From Bradyrhizobium sp. sGM-13 (GTDB lineage: Bacteria; Pseudomonadota; Alphaproteobacteria; Rhizobiales; Xanthobacteraceae), in contig NZ_JAGWDK010000002.1 of NCBI RefSeq assembly GCF_018398875.1, positions 372,001 to 436,000 on the forward strand: DNA of 64,000 nt. The letters run 5' to 3'. Position numbers and translations under genes: made by a program. The notes beneath the pieces were generated by a model, which worked only from the letters and a program-made list of their open reading frames with translations, did not search any database and had not been told where the DNA came from. Positions 7,462 through 15,587 of this stretch are shown piece after piece; position 1 is the stretch's first letter, and each line of letters starts with the position of its first letter.

Positions 7462-8219
7462 ACGCTCCCGTGAGAGATCAGGATCCCTCCGCCGCGCGCG
7501 AAGCAAAGGTGCAGGCGCCGACCGCATATCGTCCGATCGGAAAACACGCCGCATTGTTTCGCTACGGCGCTACGCTTTTGGCGGTCGCCGGGTTCGTCGG
7601 TGTCGCCGTGTTCTTCCTCCGCGGTGACGATCTGCCGCCGCCGCGGCTGGTGCGGGAACTGACCGTCGTCAACATCGTGCCGCCGCCTCCGCCTCCGCCG
7701 CCGCCACCTCAGCCGATGCCCGAACAGAAGATGATCGAGCAGCCGAAGATGGCCGAGCCGGAGTTCAAGGAGGAGAAGCCGGTCGACAAGCCCAAGGACG
7801 AGCCGGTCAAGGATGCCAAGAACGATGAACCTCCGGGGCCGCTGTCGCTCGATGCGAAGGCGGTCGGCCCTGGCGATCTCTTCAATCTCGGCAGCAAGGT
7901 GGGCGGCAATCCTTACGGCGGCGGCGGAGGCGGCGGCAGCCGATGGGGTTGGTACAGCACGATCGTGACGGACCAGGCTACGGCTGCGCTGCGCGCTAAT
8001 CCAAAGACCCGGAATATGGCGACGCAAATCCAGGTCCGGTTGTGGGCCGACGCGTCGGGACGCGTGACCCGGGTAATCATCTCGCCGTCGACCGGCGATG
8101 CAGAATTGGACGCCATTATCCGCGACGAAGTGCTCGGCAGGCTGATGCTGCGTGAGCCGCCGCCCAAGGACATGCCGATGCCGGTGGTCACGCGGGTGAC
8201 CGCGCGACGGCCAAGCTGA
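7458..8219 (+). CDS. tonB: TonB-family energy transducer
   Basis: This 253-residue protein has a short cytoplasmic N-terminus and one membrane helix at about 34-54 (FRYGATLLAVAGFVGVAVFFL). A run of ten prolines follows, then the Pro/Glu/Lys-rich rigid linker typical of TonB. A Gly-rich hinge (GGGGGGGS) leads to a C-terminal domain (about 165-253) with the pattern IQVRLWADASGRVTRVII. This domain lacks the usual YP motif, so it is a divergent TonB C-terminus. The ATG at 7458 overlaps the previous stop (ATGA). It should couple ExbB/ExbD to an outer-membrane partner; candidates in the locus are the TpsB (2737) and the Porin_5 protein (8274). Confidence 0.9.
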   Translation: MNAPVRDQDPSAAREAKVQAPTAYRPIGKHAALFRYGATLLAVAGFVGVAVFFLRGDDLPPPRLVRELTVVNIVPPPPPPPPPPQPMPEQKMIEQPKMAEPEFKEEKPVDKPKDEPVKDAKNDEPPGPLSLDAKAVGPGDLFNLGSKVGGNPYGGGGGGGSRWGWYSTIVTDQATAALRANPKTRNMATQIQVRLWADASGRVTRVIISPSTGDAELDAIIRDEVLGRLMLREPPPKDMPMPVVTRVTARRPS

Positions 8220-8273
8220 AGCGTTTGTAACGATTTCGTTGAGTGAAGAGACTGGTAGAGGACTGGGGAATCC

Positions 8274-10115
8274 ATGTTTGAGAAGAAATCCGACGTACGG
8301 CGGCGCTTGATGCCGCTAGCCGTATCGCTGTGCGCGCTCACCTGCGGCGGACAGTCGTTTGGCCAGACCGCATCGGATGATGGGCGGGGGCCGGCAAAAA
8401 AACCCGATGCCAAGCGGCCCACGGTGTTGCAGACGAAACCGTCGTCGCCCAGCGCCACGATCAATCTCGTGAGCCTGTTGGTGAAGCAGGGCGTGCTGAC
8501 GGATGAGCAGGCGCAGGCGCTGATCAAGCAGGCGGACGACGAGGCCTATGTCGCGCGCGAAGCGGCGAAGGGCGCAAGCGCCAGGGCTGACGAAGCGGCG
8601 AAAGCCGCGAATGCTGCGACGGCGGCAGCCTCGCCGCCCGGCACGCGGCACGTGACCTACGTTCCCGAAATTGTCAAACGGCAGTTACGTGAAGACATTA
8701 AGCGGGAGGTTATGGACCGGGCACATAAGGAAAACTGGGCCTCGCCGGGTGCCTACCCGGAATGGGCGCAGCGCATCCGCTTCTACGGCGACCTGCGTGC
8801 GCGCTACGAAGGCCAATTCTTTCCCACTGGAAACGGACCTTTGCAGAATTTCAATGCCACTAACACCGGCTCGCCGTTCCTTGACGACATGCTCAATCCC
8901 TATCTCCCTCCGAGTTACAATACGACACAGGACCGCGAAAGATTTCGCTTCCGGGCTCGTCTTGGCCTCGATGCCGATCTGTTCAACGGATTTAGCGCCG
9001 GTTTGCGCATCGCCACCGGCGATAACAACTCGCCCGTTTCTACCAACCAGACATTCGGAGCGAGCGGCGGCAACTTCTCCAAATACTCGCTCTGGCTCGA
9101 TCGCGCCTACCTGAAGTACCAGGCGTGGAACAACGATTTGGCGGTTTCCGTCGGCCGCTTCGATAATCCGTTCTGGTCGCCGACCGATCTCGTCTGGCAC
9201 AGGGATCTCGGGTTCGATGGTGCCGCCGTGCAGGCCAAGTACGAGATCGCGCAAGGCATTACGCCATTCGTCGTGGCCGGCGCGTTCCCGATCTACAACA
9301 CCGACTTGAATGCCGGGATCAATCTTGACACCAACTTCAGTGGGGTGCCGACCAAGTTCGCCAGCGACGACAAGTGGCTGTTCGGCGGGCAAGCCGGCTT
9401 TGCGGCGAGATTCGCCCCCGAATCGAATTTCCGATTTGCGGTCGCATATTACGATTTCACTAATGTGCAGGGTCGGCTCTCAAGCGAATGCATAGTCACC
9501 AGCGCCAGTGACATCTGCGATACCGATTTGCGTCGGCCGTCGTTTGCGCAGAAGGGCAACACCTATATGACGTTGCGAAACATTCCGTTGTTCGTCGGTA
9601 CTACGCAGCTTTCGCCGTATCAATACTACGGCCTGGTCAGCCAGTATCGGCCAGTGGTTGCCAGCGCGCAGCTCGATCTCGGCCATTTCCATCCGGCGCA
9701 CATCGTCCTCGACGGCGAGTACATCTGGAACAGCGCGTTCGACCGCGGCCTGATGAATCAATTGGCCATTAACAACCGTGGGCCGGACATCGCCACCAAT
9801 GTGCCCGGCCCCTACAACGGCGGCAATCAGGGCTGGCTCGCCCGCATCACCGTCGGTGACAAGGTGGTCAAGCGTCTCTGGGATTGGAACGTGCACGCCG
9901 GCTACAAATATCTGGAGTCCGATGCCACCATCGACGCCTTCGTCGACTCTGACTTTGGGCTCGGCGGCACCAATCTCAAGGGCTACTTCGTCGGCGGCAA
10001 TGTCGGGCTCAGCGACAATGTGTGGGCCAGCCTGCGCTGGATGAGCGCCAACAACATTGCAGGCGTGCCCTATGCCGTCGATGTCCTGCAAGTCGACCTG
10101 AACGCGAAGTTCTGA
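8274..10115 (+). CDS. Putative porin (Porin_5 type) outer-membrane protein
   Basis: This 613-residue protein has a signal peptide ending near SFGQT and a helical, Ala-rich segment (about 60-135, LVKQGVLTDEQAQALIKQA) that resembles a short coiled coil. A beta-barrel follows, beginning around RIRFYGDLRARYEG and ending with the outer-membrane signature LNAKF (terminal Phe). Motifs such as LDRAYLKYQAW and VSVGRFDNPFW match the Porin_5 putative porin family, whose substrates are mostly unknown. The start has GGGGAA at 8264. It lies 54 bp after tonB and 2 bp before the coiled-coil gene, clearly in the same operon. It may be a channel or a structural partner of the secretion complex. Confidence 0.85.
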   Translation: MFEKKSDVRRRLMPLAVSLCALTCGGQSFGQTASDDGRGPAKKPDAKRPTVLQTKPSSPSATINLVSLLVKQGVLTDEQAQALIKQADDEAYVAREAAKGASARADEAAKAANAATAAASPPGTRHVTYVPEIVKRQLREDIKREVMDRAHKENWASPGAYPEWAQRIRFYGDLRARYEGQFFPTGNGPLQNFNATNTGSPFLDDMLNPYLPPSYNTTQDRERFRFRARLGLDADLFNGFSAGLRIATGDNNSPVSTNQTFGASGGNFSKYSLWLDRAYLKYQAWNNDLAVSVGRFDNPFWSPTDLVWHRDLGFDGAAVQAKYEIAQGITPFVVAGAFPIYNTDLNAGINLDTNFSGVPTKFASDDKWLFGGQAGFAARFAPESNFRFAVAYYDFTNVQGRLSSECIVTSASDICDTDLRRPSFAQKGNTYMTLRNIPLFVGTTQLSPYQYYGLVSQYRPVVASAQLDLGHFHPAHIVLDGEYIWNSAFDRGLMNQLAINNRGPDIATNVPGPYNGGNQGWLARITVGDKVVKRLWDWNVHAGYKYLESDATIDAFVDSDFGLGGTNLKGYFVGGNVGLSDNVWASLRWMSANNIAGVPYAVDVLQVDLNAKF

Positions 10116-10117
10116 TC

Positions 10118-10714
10118 ATGCAGACCCGCATCCCACGTCTTGTACTACTTTTCGCTGCCGCCGTGTTCTGCGGCGAGGCTCGCGCCGATACCGAGCACGA
10201 TCGCCTGCGCGAGGCATTGCGCAGCGCCACCATGCAGACCAGGCAACTGGAAGACCAGCGCGCTGCGTCGCAGGCGAAACTCGCCGAGGCTGAGAAGGAA
10301 AAGGCCGCCCTGAAGGCGCAGGTCGATGCCGCCAAGGCGGAAACCCGCAAGCTCGAGAAGCAGCATCGCGAGGCGGTCGACGAATTCAACCAGCGTCTCA
10401 CCGAGCGCGACGAGACGCTGGAGAAATGGAAGTCAGCTTACGAGGAGGCTGCCAACGTTGCTCGTGCCAAGGACGCGGAGCGGGCAAAGTTCGAAGGCGA
10501 GGCAACGGCGTACAAAGCCAGCACCAAGAGCTGCCAGGCCAAGAATGTGCAGCTCATCAGCGAGGGCAAGGAAATTCTGAACCGATACAAGAAACTGACG
10601 TTAGGCGGCGCGCTCGTCGCGACCGAGCCGCTGACCGGCGTTGGCGGCGTCGACGCGCAGAACTTCGTCCAGGACTACACCGACAAGCTCCTCGATCAAA
10701 AGGCGACACCATGA
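10118..10714 (+). CDS. Periplasmic coiled-coil protein of unknown function
   Basis: This 198-residue protein has a signal peptide (LVLLFAAAVFCGEARA) and then a long Lys/Glu/Ala heptad-rich helix from about 28 to 135 that should form a coiled coil. A short C-terminal domain follows (about 136-198) with KSCQAKNVQLISEGKEIL and a single Cys. No family is recognised with certainty. The ATG at 10118 follows the porin stop by 2 bp, and the stop overlaps the next ATG. An extended helical periplasmic protein between a porin and a PPIase could be a periplasm-spanning adaptor; this is inference from shape only. Confidence 0.8.
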   Translation: MQTRIPRLVLLFAAAVFCGEARADTEHDRLREALRSATMQTRQLEDQRAASQAKLAEAEKEKAALKAQVDAAKAETRKLEKQHREAVDEFNQRLTERDETLEKWKSAYEEAANVARAKDAERAKFEGEATAYKASTKSCQAKNVQLISEGKEILNRYKKLTLGGALVATEPLTGVGGVDAQNFVQDYTDKLLDQKATP

Positions 10715-11763
10715 GTATTCCCCGCGTTTTCAGAGCGTTGCAATCGAGCGTCATTGCAGCCGCTGCCATCCTGTCGCTGCCGAACGGGGCGCTCGCGCAG
10801 ACGGCGCCGGCGCCCGCGCCTCAGCGTACGGCTACGGTGCCAGCCACGGCCAAGCCGAAGCCGGCACCTCTGGCGGCGGTGCCCCAGGGACCGGCCGGCC
10901 AGACCACTGCGACACAACAAGTCGCCGCCGCCAAGGCATCCGGCGGTGACGATATCGTTGCGCGGGTTGGCAATGCCAACATCTCGGCCGAAGAACTGCG
11001 TGCCTATGTGGGCGCGCTTGGAGTGCGGGAGCAGGCGGCGCTCGCGAAGGATCCCGCACTGCTCAGCCAGACCGTGCGCATGCTGCTGGCCAACCGGCTG
11101 GTGCTGCAGGAGCTGACCGCCAAAAAATGGGATCAGCGACCCACTATCGCGGCCCAGCTTGATCGCGTGCGGGAAAACGCTCTGGTCGAGCTCTACCTGC
11201 AATCGGTCTCGACGCCGGCGAACAATTATCCGGGCGAGGAAGATCTGCAGAAGGTCTATGAGGCGAACCGCAGTGCGCTGCTGGTGCCGCGCCAGTTCCA
11301 GCTCGCGCAGATCTTTGTTGCTGCCCCGAAGGACGCCGATAAGGCGTCGGAGGATAAGGCGAAAAAGAAGCTGGATGACATTCAGGCCAGGCTGAAGGCG
11401 CTGAATGCCGACTTCATCGCAATCGCGCGCGCCGAGGGTGAGGCAAAGAACGGTGGCGATCTCGGCTGGCTGGCGGAGAACCAGATCCGGCCGGAGATCA
11501 GGACGCAGGTCATCGGGCTGGTCAAGAATGGCGTGTCCGATCCCATTCGCCTCGAAGACGGCTGGCACATCCTCAAACTGCTCGACACCAAGGCGGCCTA
11601 TACCCGCACGCTTCCGGAGGTGCGCGAGCAACTGGTCCAGCAGATGCGCAGCGAGCACGCCGCGATGATGCGGCGCGCCTATCTCGCGGAATTGCTCAAG
11701 GAGCATCCGCCCATCCTCAACGAGCTCGCGCTTTCGAACCTGCTCGACGGCGTCCGGAAATAA
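10711..11763 (+). CDS. PpiC/SurA-type peptidyl-prolyl cis-trans isomerase, periplasmic chaperone
   Basis: This 350-residue protein has a signal peptide (to about 28, ending GALAQ) and a Pro/Ala-rich linker. A SurA-like N-terminal chaperone region spans about 80-180. A parvulin (PpiC) domain at about 192-290 carries QFQLAQIFV, GGDLGWL and DGWHILKL. A C-terminal helical tail contacts the chaperone module in this family. SurA/PpiC proteins hold outer-membrane and secreted proteins unfolded in the periplasm. Here the likely client is the 3,911-residue TpsA or the TpsB/porin barrels. ATG 10711 overlaps the upstream stop (ATGA). A PpiC-type gene also occurs in the P. aeruginosa region downstream of exbB2D2, as I recall it. 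Confidence 0.9.
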   Translation: MSIPRVFRALQSSVIAAAAILSLPNGALAQTAPAPAPQRTATVPATAKPKPAPLAAVPQGPAGQTTATQQVAAAKASGGDDIVARVGNANISAEELRAYVGALGVREQAALAKDPALLSQTVRMLLANRLVLQELTAKKWDQRPTIAAQLDRVRENALVELYLQSVSTPANNYPGEEDLQKVYEANRSALLVPRQFQLAQIFVAAPKDADKASEDKAKKKLDDIQARLKALNADFIAIARAEGEAKNGGDLGWLAENQIRPEIRTQVIGLVKNGVSDPIRLEDGWHILKLLDTKAAYTRTLPEVREQLVQQMRSEHAAMMRRAYLAELLKEHPPILNELALSNLLDGVRK

Positions 11764-11780
11764 CACACGCGGAGAATGAA

Positions 11781-12302
11781 ATGTCAGACGTCAGCATCAC
11801 CAAACTCACTCTCGATGGTCTTCGCGAAAGTCTTCAACAGGTAGGCTATCGCGTGGAGACGGCGACGGATCCGGTTGCCGGGCTCCCGTACCTGCGGTCC
11901 GCAACCGGCGGACTTGCCTTTGATATCCGTCCGGGAAACCAACTTTCCGACGCGGACGGAAGCTTCGTCGATGCTGCATTCACGGCCATCCTTCAGGTTC
12001 AGGGCGAGCTTCCGCTCGATCTGGTCAATCGCTGGAATGCGACGCGGCGGTTCGGACGCCTGCAACTCAGCCAGCCATTTCTCGTCTTCTGCCTTGATGT
12101 CTCGGTGGCGGGCGGAGTGATGCCGGACTACCTCCGCGCCCAGATCGAAATCTGGGATCGCCTGGTGCAGGAGCTGATTGCATATCTGCGGGACGAGCTA
12201 CGTCAGTTGTCCGCGAAGAACGGTTCAGCCTCGTCACCCGTGTCGCAGACGCCCGGGCACCAGAGCGCTACTGAGGTCGATGCGCCGACCACGGTGCAGT
12301 AG
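11781..12302 (+). CDS. YbjN-domain protein
   Basis: This 173-residue cytoplasmic-looking protein matches the YbjN family (a type III secretion chaperone-like fold). A helix LRESLQQVGYRVE is followed by the strand pair GGLAFDIRPG, the segment FTAILQVQGELPLDLVNRWNATRRFGRLQL, and the strand FLVFCLDVSV. The fold often binds protein partners; no enzymatic role is known. The gene sits 17 bp after the PPIase, in the same operon. A chaperone-type role for a secreted substrate is plausible from fold and context, but nothing in the sequence names the partner. The tail after residue 140 is Ser/Pro-rich and probably disordered. Confidence 0.8.
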   Translation: MSDVSITKLTLDGLRESLQQVGYRVETATDPVAGLPYLRSATGGLAFDIRPGNQLSDADGSFVDAAFTAILQVQGELPLDLVNRWNATRRFGRLQLSQPFLVFCLDVSVAGGVMPDYLRAQIEIWDRLVQELIAYLRDELRQLSAKNGSASSPVSQTPGHQSATEVDAPTTVQ

Positions 12303-12307
12303 CGCGC

Positions 12308-12865
12308 GTGGCTCAACATAAGGTATATGGGGCGGCGCTTTCCATGCAGTCTGAACGTAATATGCCGGCGCCGACAGCCGGCGCCGTTGGCAAGCGCCGT
12401 GTTGCGTGGTGGAAGACGATCTTCCGTCCCGTTGCGGCGATGGCGGGTTTGATCGCCGCCGGAATCGAGGCGAAGGCGGCGCCCGTTGCCGCGGACAGCG
12501 GTGAATACCGGTCTGCAACGGCGGTCCCGGAAGCATGGCAGGTATTTGCAAGGCAATTGCAGCAAAAGTTCGAACAGCAGCTCGCCGGCGACAGCGACGG
12601 AGCACGCCGTATCCAGGACTATCTGATGCGCCGCGGCGGAGCGGCCGATGCACCAGCTTTGAAGTTGGCGCTTCGTGCCTGGGTTCTGGCCGACGGCAGA
12701 GTCAGTCGCATCGAAGTCGACGGAATGGATGATGCCGGGATGCGCGTCGAACTGCGCGCGTTGCTGATGGCTGGTGGCGTCGGCGCACCGCCACCGGAAA
12801 TGCTTCAACCCCTGCGCCTGCGTCTTTCGCTTCGCGCGAAAAACCGGTCCCGGGAGGGGAAGTAG
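12308..12865 (+). CDS. Exported protein with TonB-C-like domain
   Basis: This 185-residue protein has an N-terminal hydrophobic/basic segment (WWKTIFRPVAAMAGLIAAGIEAKA, about 34-57) that looks like a signal peptide or anchor. A C-terminal domain (about 72-180) has the strand pattern LRAWVLADGRVSRIEVDG, then a helix and PPPEMLQPLRLRLSL. The pattern parallels TonB C-terminal domains and the tail of the STN protein at 14320. It has no proline-rich spanner long enough to act as a normal TonB. GTG 12308 lies 5 bp after the YbjN stop; ATG at about 12344 is an alternative start. It is probably a periplasmic interaction module of the same machine. Confidence 0.7.
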   Translation: MAQHKVYGAALSMQSERNMPAPTAGAVGKRRVAWWKTIFRPVAAMAGLIAAGIEAKAAPVAADSGEYRSATAVPEAWQVFARQLQQKFEQQLAGDSDGARRIQDYLMRRGGAADAPALKLALRAWVLADGRVSRIEVDGMDDAGMRVELRALLMAGGVGAPPPEMLQPLRLRLSLRAKNRSREGK

Positions 12866-12868
12866 CGG

Positions 12869-13681
12869 ATGACGGGCGGCATGCAACCTCGATCGTCCTA
12901 CGCGGCGCGCTTTTGGCCACTAGCATCGGCCGTTGTCGCGCTGGGGTTGCTCGTAATGGCCTCGCCAAGGTTTGCGAGGGCGGACACCGTTTCGGCGGCC
13001 ATCTCGTTTGACGATCGTTTTGCCGCCGTCGAATCGCCGGATCAGTTGCCGCGGGCGCGATCGACGCCTGCGACAGAGCCGCCGAAGGATATTGCCGGCG
13101 ATATCGCAAAGCCCAGGATGCCGTCGAGCGTGCCCGACGGGCGTGCGCGCTATCGCGCCTTGATCGAAAGGGAAGCCACGCAGGCCGGCCTGCCGCCGGA
13201 AATCGCCGAAGCGGTGATGGCGGTGGAAAGCGGATACAATCCCGATGCCATCGGCGGCGTCGGCGAAATCGGCTTGATGCAGATATTGCCGTCGACGGCG
13301 GCGATGCTCGGCTTCAGGGGTTCGCTCGCCGAGCTTGCAGTGCCCGAGACCAATATTCGATACGGCGTGACCTATCTTGCGAAGGCGTGGCGCCTGGCCG
13401 GCGGTGATCTTTGCACGGCCGCCATGAAATATCGGGCCGGGCATGGCGAGACCCGGTTTTCCGTTCTCTCCGTCAACTATTGTCACGCCGTGCGCGCAAA
13501 GCTGGCCGCACGCGGCTTTCCCGTGACAGGTAGTGTTCCCGTCGCAACGTTCGGAGAGCCGGCCCGGGGCGGCGGCTGCGGCCGCAAATGCCTGGGCGTT
13601 TCGCACATAGGTTCGGTGAATATCGCAGCACTCAACACGCGGCTCAGTGCGCTCGTCGTGCAGGCCCGGGCAGGGCGGTAG
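12869..13681 (+). CDS. Lytic transglycosylase (SLT-type)
   Basis: This 270-residue protein has a signal peptide or anchor (about 14-38) and a low-complexity linker to about 90. The SLT goose-lysozyme-like domain spans about 92-220. The catalytic Glu is in AVESGYNP (E120), followed by GEIGLMQILPSTA, NIRYGVTYLAKAW and a divergent AAMKYRAGHGET. Such enzymes cut peptidoglycan and, beside secretion machines, open the wall for envelope-spanning complexes. It starts 3 bp after the preceding gene. The Cys-containing tail (GGCGRKCLGVSHIG) is unusual. In this operon a wall-remodelling role for the TonB/secretion complex is the simplest reading. Confidence 0.88.
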   Translation: MTGGMQPRSSYAARFWPLASAVVALGLLVMASPRFARADTVSAAISFDDRFAAVESPDQLPRARSTPATEPPKDIAGDIAKPRMPSSVPDGRARYRALIEREATQAGLPPEIAEAVMAVESGYNPDAIGGVGEIGLMQILPSTAAMLGFRGSLAELAVPETNIRYGVTYLAKAWRLAGGDLCTAAMKYRAGHGETRFSVLSVNYCHAVRAKLAARGFPVTGSVPVATFGEPARGGGCGRKCLGVSHIGSVNIAALNTRLSALVVQARAGR

Positions 13682-13693
13682 GGGGCGATCTCA

Positions 13694-14146
13694 ATGCGGC
13701 TGATCATGCTTTCGCTTGTTGCCGCCGTGGGTCTTGTCTCGCCAGGGCTGGCCGAAGAGCGCGTCACGGTGCTTCCGGAAATCGTCATTGGCGGCGGCGC
13801 CGCGAATGCACTTGTCAAGCCCGAAGGACGCGTCACGGTGCGTCCGGAAGTCGTCATTGGTGGCGGTGCAGGGAATGCGCCGGTCAAGCCCGAAAGATGC
13901 GTCGAAGTCGAAACCGGATCAAGCAGGGCGATGGATTGTCTCAACCAGAAACTCAAGCGGGAGGTGGATCGCGTCAATCCGGTCATGAACCTTCCGCCGA
14001 TCGATGCCCGCTCGCCAGACATCAAGACAGGCGTCGTGAACATCCCGGCCGTTCAGCAACAATACGGTCGGAATTTTGGTGTTTCGGTTGTTCCGTATCG
14101 GCCCGCGCCGCCGGTGTTCAGCGCGCCGGGGGGACTGCATCGATAG
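13694..14146 (+). CDS. Small secreted protein with tandem 23-residue repeat
   Basis: This 150-residue protein has a signal peptide (MRLIMLSLVAAVGLVSPGLA). Two near-identical 23-residue units follow (residues 23-68, each R-V-T-V-x-P-E-x-VIGGGA ending VKPE), then a Cys-containing segment (RCVEVETGSSRAMDCLNQKLK) with two Cys that could form a disulfide. A Pro-rich tail ends the protein. I do not recognise a family. It lies 12 bp after the transglycosylase and seems to be the last gene of the long operon; 173 bp then separate it from the next gene. Confidence 0.7.
   Translation: MRLIMLSLVAAVGLVSPGLAEERVTVLPEIVIGGGAANALVKPEGRVTVRPEVVIGGGAGNAPVKPERCVEVETGSSRAMDCLNQKLKREVDRVNPVMNLPPIDARSPDIKTGVVNIPAVQQQYGRNFGVSVVPYRPAPPVFSAPGGLHR
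13760..13897 (+). repeat. Tandem 69-bp direct repeat inside small secreted-protein gene
   Basis: Two adjacent 69-bp units (13760-13828 and 13829-13897) encode the 23-residue repeat. The copies differ at only scattered positions and keep frame, indicating a fairly recent in-frame duplication that could vary in copy number between strains. Confidence 0.85.
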
Positions 14147-14319
14147 GAAAGACCGATCCTCGATCGCATCGTCGAGCGATTTTTCACAAGCAAGTCGTCA
14201 TCATCGGAGCACATGGCGATTCACTTTCTCGATTTCGGCGTGACACGCGAATGTAACACACGCTCCATAAGGTTCTCAGCCGGACCATGATCGTAGTCTT
14301 GTGAATGTAAGGATGCGCT

Positions 14320-15000
14320 GTGATACCGGATGCGCTAGTAGCCGCGCAAAGCCGGAGCGTTCGGTTATGCCGTGCGCTGCTATTTGGAGTCGGACTGGCG
14401 CTGCCGGGTCACGATGCGGTTTCGCAGACACGAAGTCCGATCCGGTTCGCGATTGCCGCCCAGCCGCTTGCGGCCGCGCTCGATACCTACAGTGTCGTAT
14501 CCGGCCTCGAACTTTACTACGATGGCGAGCTGGCCGTTGGACGGCGTTCCCACGCCGTTGAGGGGCGACTTGTACCGGATGTCGCTTTGCGGGAATTGCT
14601 GACCGGCAGTGGTCTCGTTGCACGAGCGACCGGTCCCAACAGCTTTACCATCACAGTTGGTCCTTCGCGCCCGGCCAGTGCAAGCCATCAGTCGTACTTT
14701 GCGACGATCCAGGCGCGGGTGTCGCAGGCATTGTGCGCGCATGCCGAAACCCGGCCAGGCAGCATTGATCTTCTGCTTCAGCTGTGGATAGCGTCCACGG
14801 GAACGGTACAGCGCGCACAATTGCTCGATGCGCCCAATGGTGACATGCGCGAGAATGCATTTGCCGCGGCGTTGCGCGGGGTATCCATTGGCGCTGCTCC
14901 CCCTGCGGAGCTGCCGCAACCCATCACAATGGCGATTTTCGCGCGGACCAACGGGGAGCCGACCGGCTGTGGCGGTGTTACGACAACGGCGGCGCGTTAG
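14320..15000 (+). CDS. STN + TonB-C-like signalling protein (VreA-like)
   Basis: This 226-residue protein has a signal peptide (to about 36, DAVSQ) and an STN domain at about 40-113: IRFAIAAQPLAAALDTYS, a GLELYYDG strand, then ALRELLTGSGL and SFTITV. A second domain at about 127-215 resembles a TonB C-terminus (LLLQLWIASTGTVQRAQLLD, PPAELPQPI). STN domains normally sit at the front of TonB-dependent receptors and speak to FecR; here the beta-barrel is absent. This is the layout of P. aeruginosa VreA, the signalling partner of VreI/VreR. GTG 14320 has TAAGGA at 14308. The ECF sigma and FecR genes follow directly, giving an A-I-R order. Confidence 0.82.
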   Translation: MIPDALVAAQSRSVRLCRALLFGVGLALPGHDAVSQTRSPIRFAIAAQPLAAALDTYSVVSGLELYYDGELAVGRRSHAVEGRLVPDVALRELLTGSGLVARATGPNSFTITVGPSRPASASHQSYFATIQARVSQALCAHAETRPGSIDLLLQLWIASTGTVQRAQLLDAPNGDMRENAFAAALRGVSIGAAPPAELPQPITMAIFARTNGEPTGCGGVTTTAAR

Positions 15001-15020
15001 ATGCATCGGATGCGTCGCCC

Positions 15021-15587
15021 ATGAACAGTTCGAATCGCGACACGCTGCGGCGGTTCTTTTTGCTCGGTTATGACGAACTGCGGGCGCGATTGACGCGGCG
15101 TTTTGGATCTGTCGAGCTTGCCAGCGATGTGCTGCATGAGACCTGGCTGCGGCTTGAGAATGCAGCTCCAGCCGACGTCGTTCGCAGTCCAAGGAATTAT
15201 CTGCTGCAAATGGCGGCGAATGTCGCCTTGAAGCGTCTGAGAGCAGAGAAAAGTTTTGTCACGCTCACGGATGCCAAGATGGCGATTGGCATCATCGACG
15301 ATATGCCTGATCCCGAGTGCTCCGCGATGGCGCGTTCCGAGGTCGTAGCGCTTGCAAGGGCATTGTCGGAGTTGACACCGCGCCGCCGCGATATCCTGCT
15401 GGCATCGCGCCTCGAGGGGATTCAGCTTTGGGCGATAGCCGAGCGTCTTGGCGTCTCGCAGCGTCTTGTCGAGATTGAACTCAAGCACGCACTGGCTCAT
15501 TGCGCGTTGCGTGTTGGACGAAATGTCACAAAAAGATTCGGTCCCAGGCCGCTGAAAGGATCTCAGACCGACGGGGATCCCGACTGA
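15021..15587 (+). CDS. ECF-family sigma factor (FecI/VreI-like), second copy
   Basis: This 188-residue protein has region 2 at about 10-80 (LTRRFGSVELASDVLHETWLRLE, NYLLQMAANVALKRLR) and region 4 at about 112-165 (LTPRRRDILLASRLEGIQ, AIAERLGVSQRLVEIELKHAL). It begins 20 bp after the STN gene, and its stop overlaps the FecR start (TGATG), so the three form one signalling operon. It should be held by the FecR at 15587 and direct RNA polymerase to target promoters, probably including tpsA downstream. It is paralogous to the sigma gene at 529 but with a long polar C-terminal tail. Confidence 0.9.
   Translation: MNSSNRDTLRRFFLLGYDELRARLTRRFGSVELASDVLHETWLRLENAAPADVVRSPRNYLLQMAANVALKRLRAEKSFVTLTDAKMAIGIIDDMPDPECSAMARSEVVALARALSELTPRRRDILLASRLEGIQLWAIAERLGVSQRLVEIELKHALAHCALRVGRNVTKRFGPRPLKGSQTDGDPD

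Noticed and set aside
14240..14257. PHO-box-like sequence upstream of the VreA-like gene, attractive because the P. aeruginosa counterpart responds to phosphate
   Set aside because: Only about 9 of 14 positions fit the two 7-bp repeats of the consensus, which is not above chance in this spacer.
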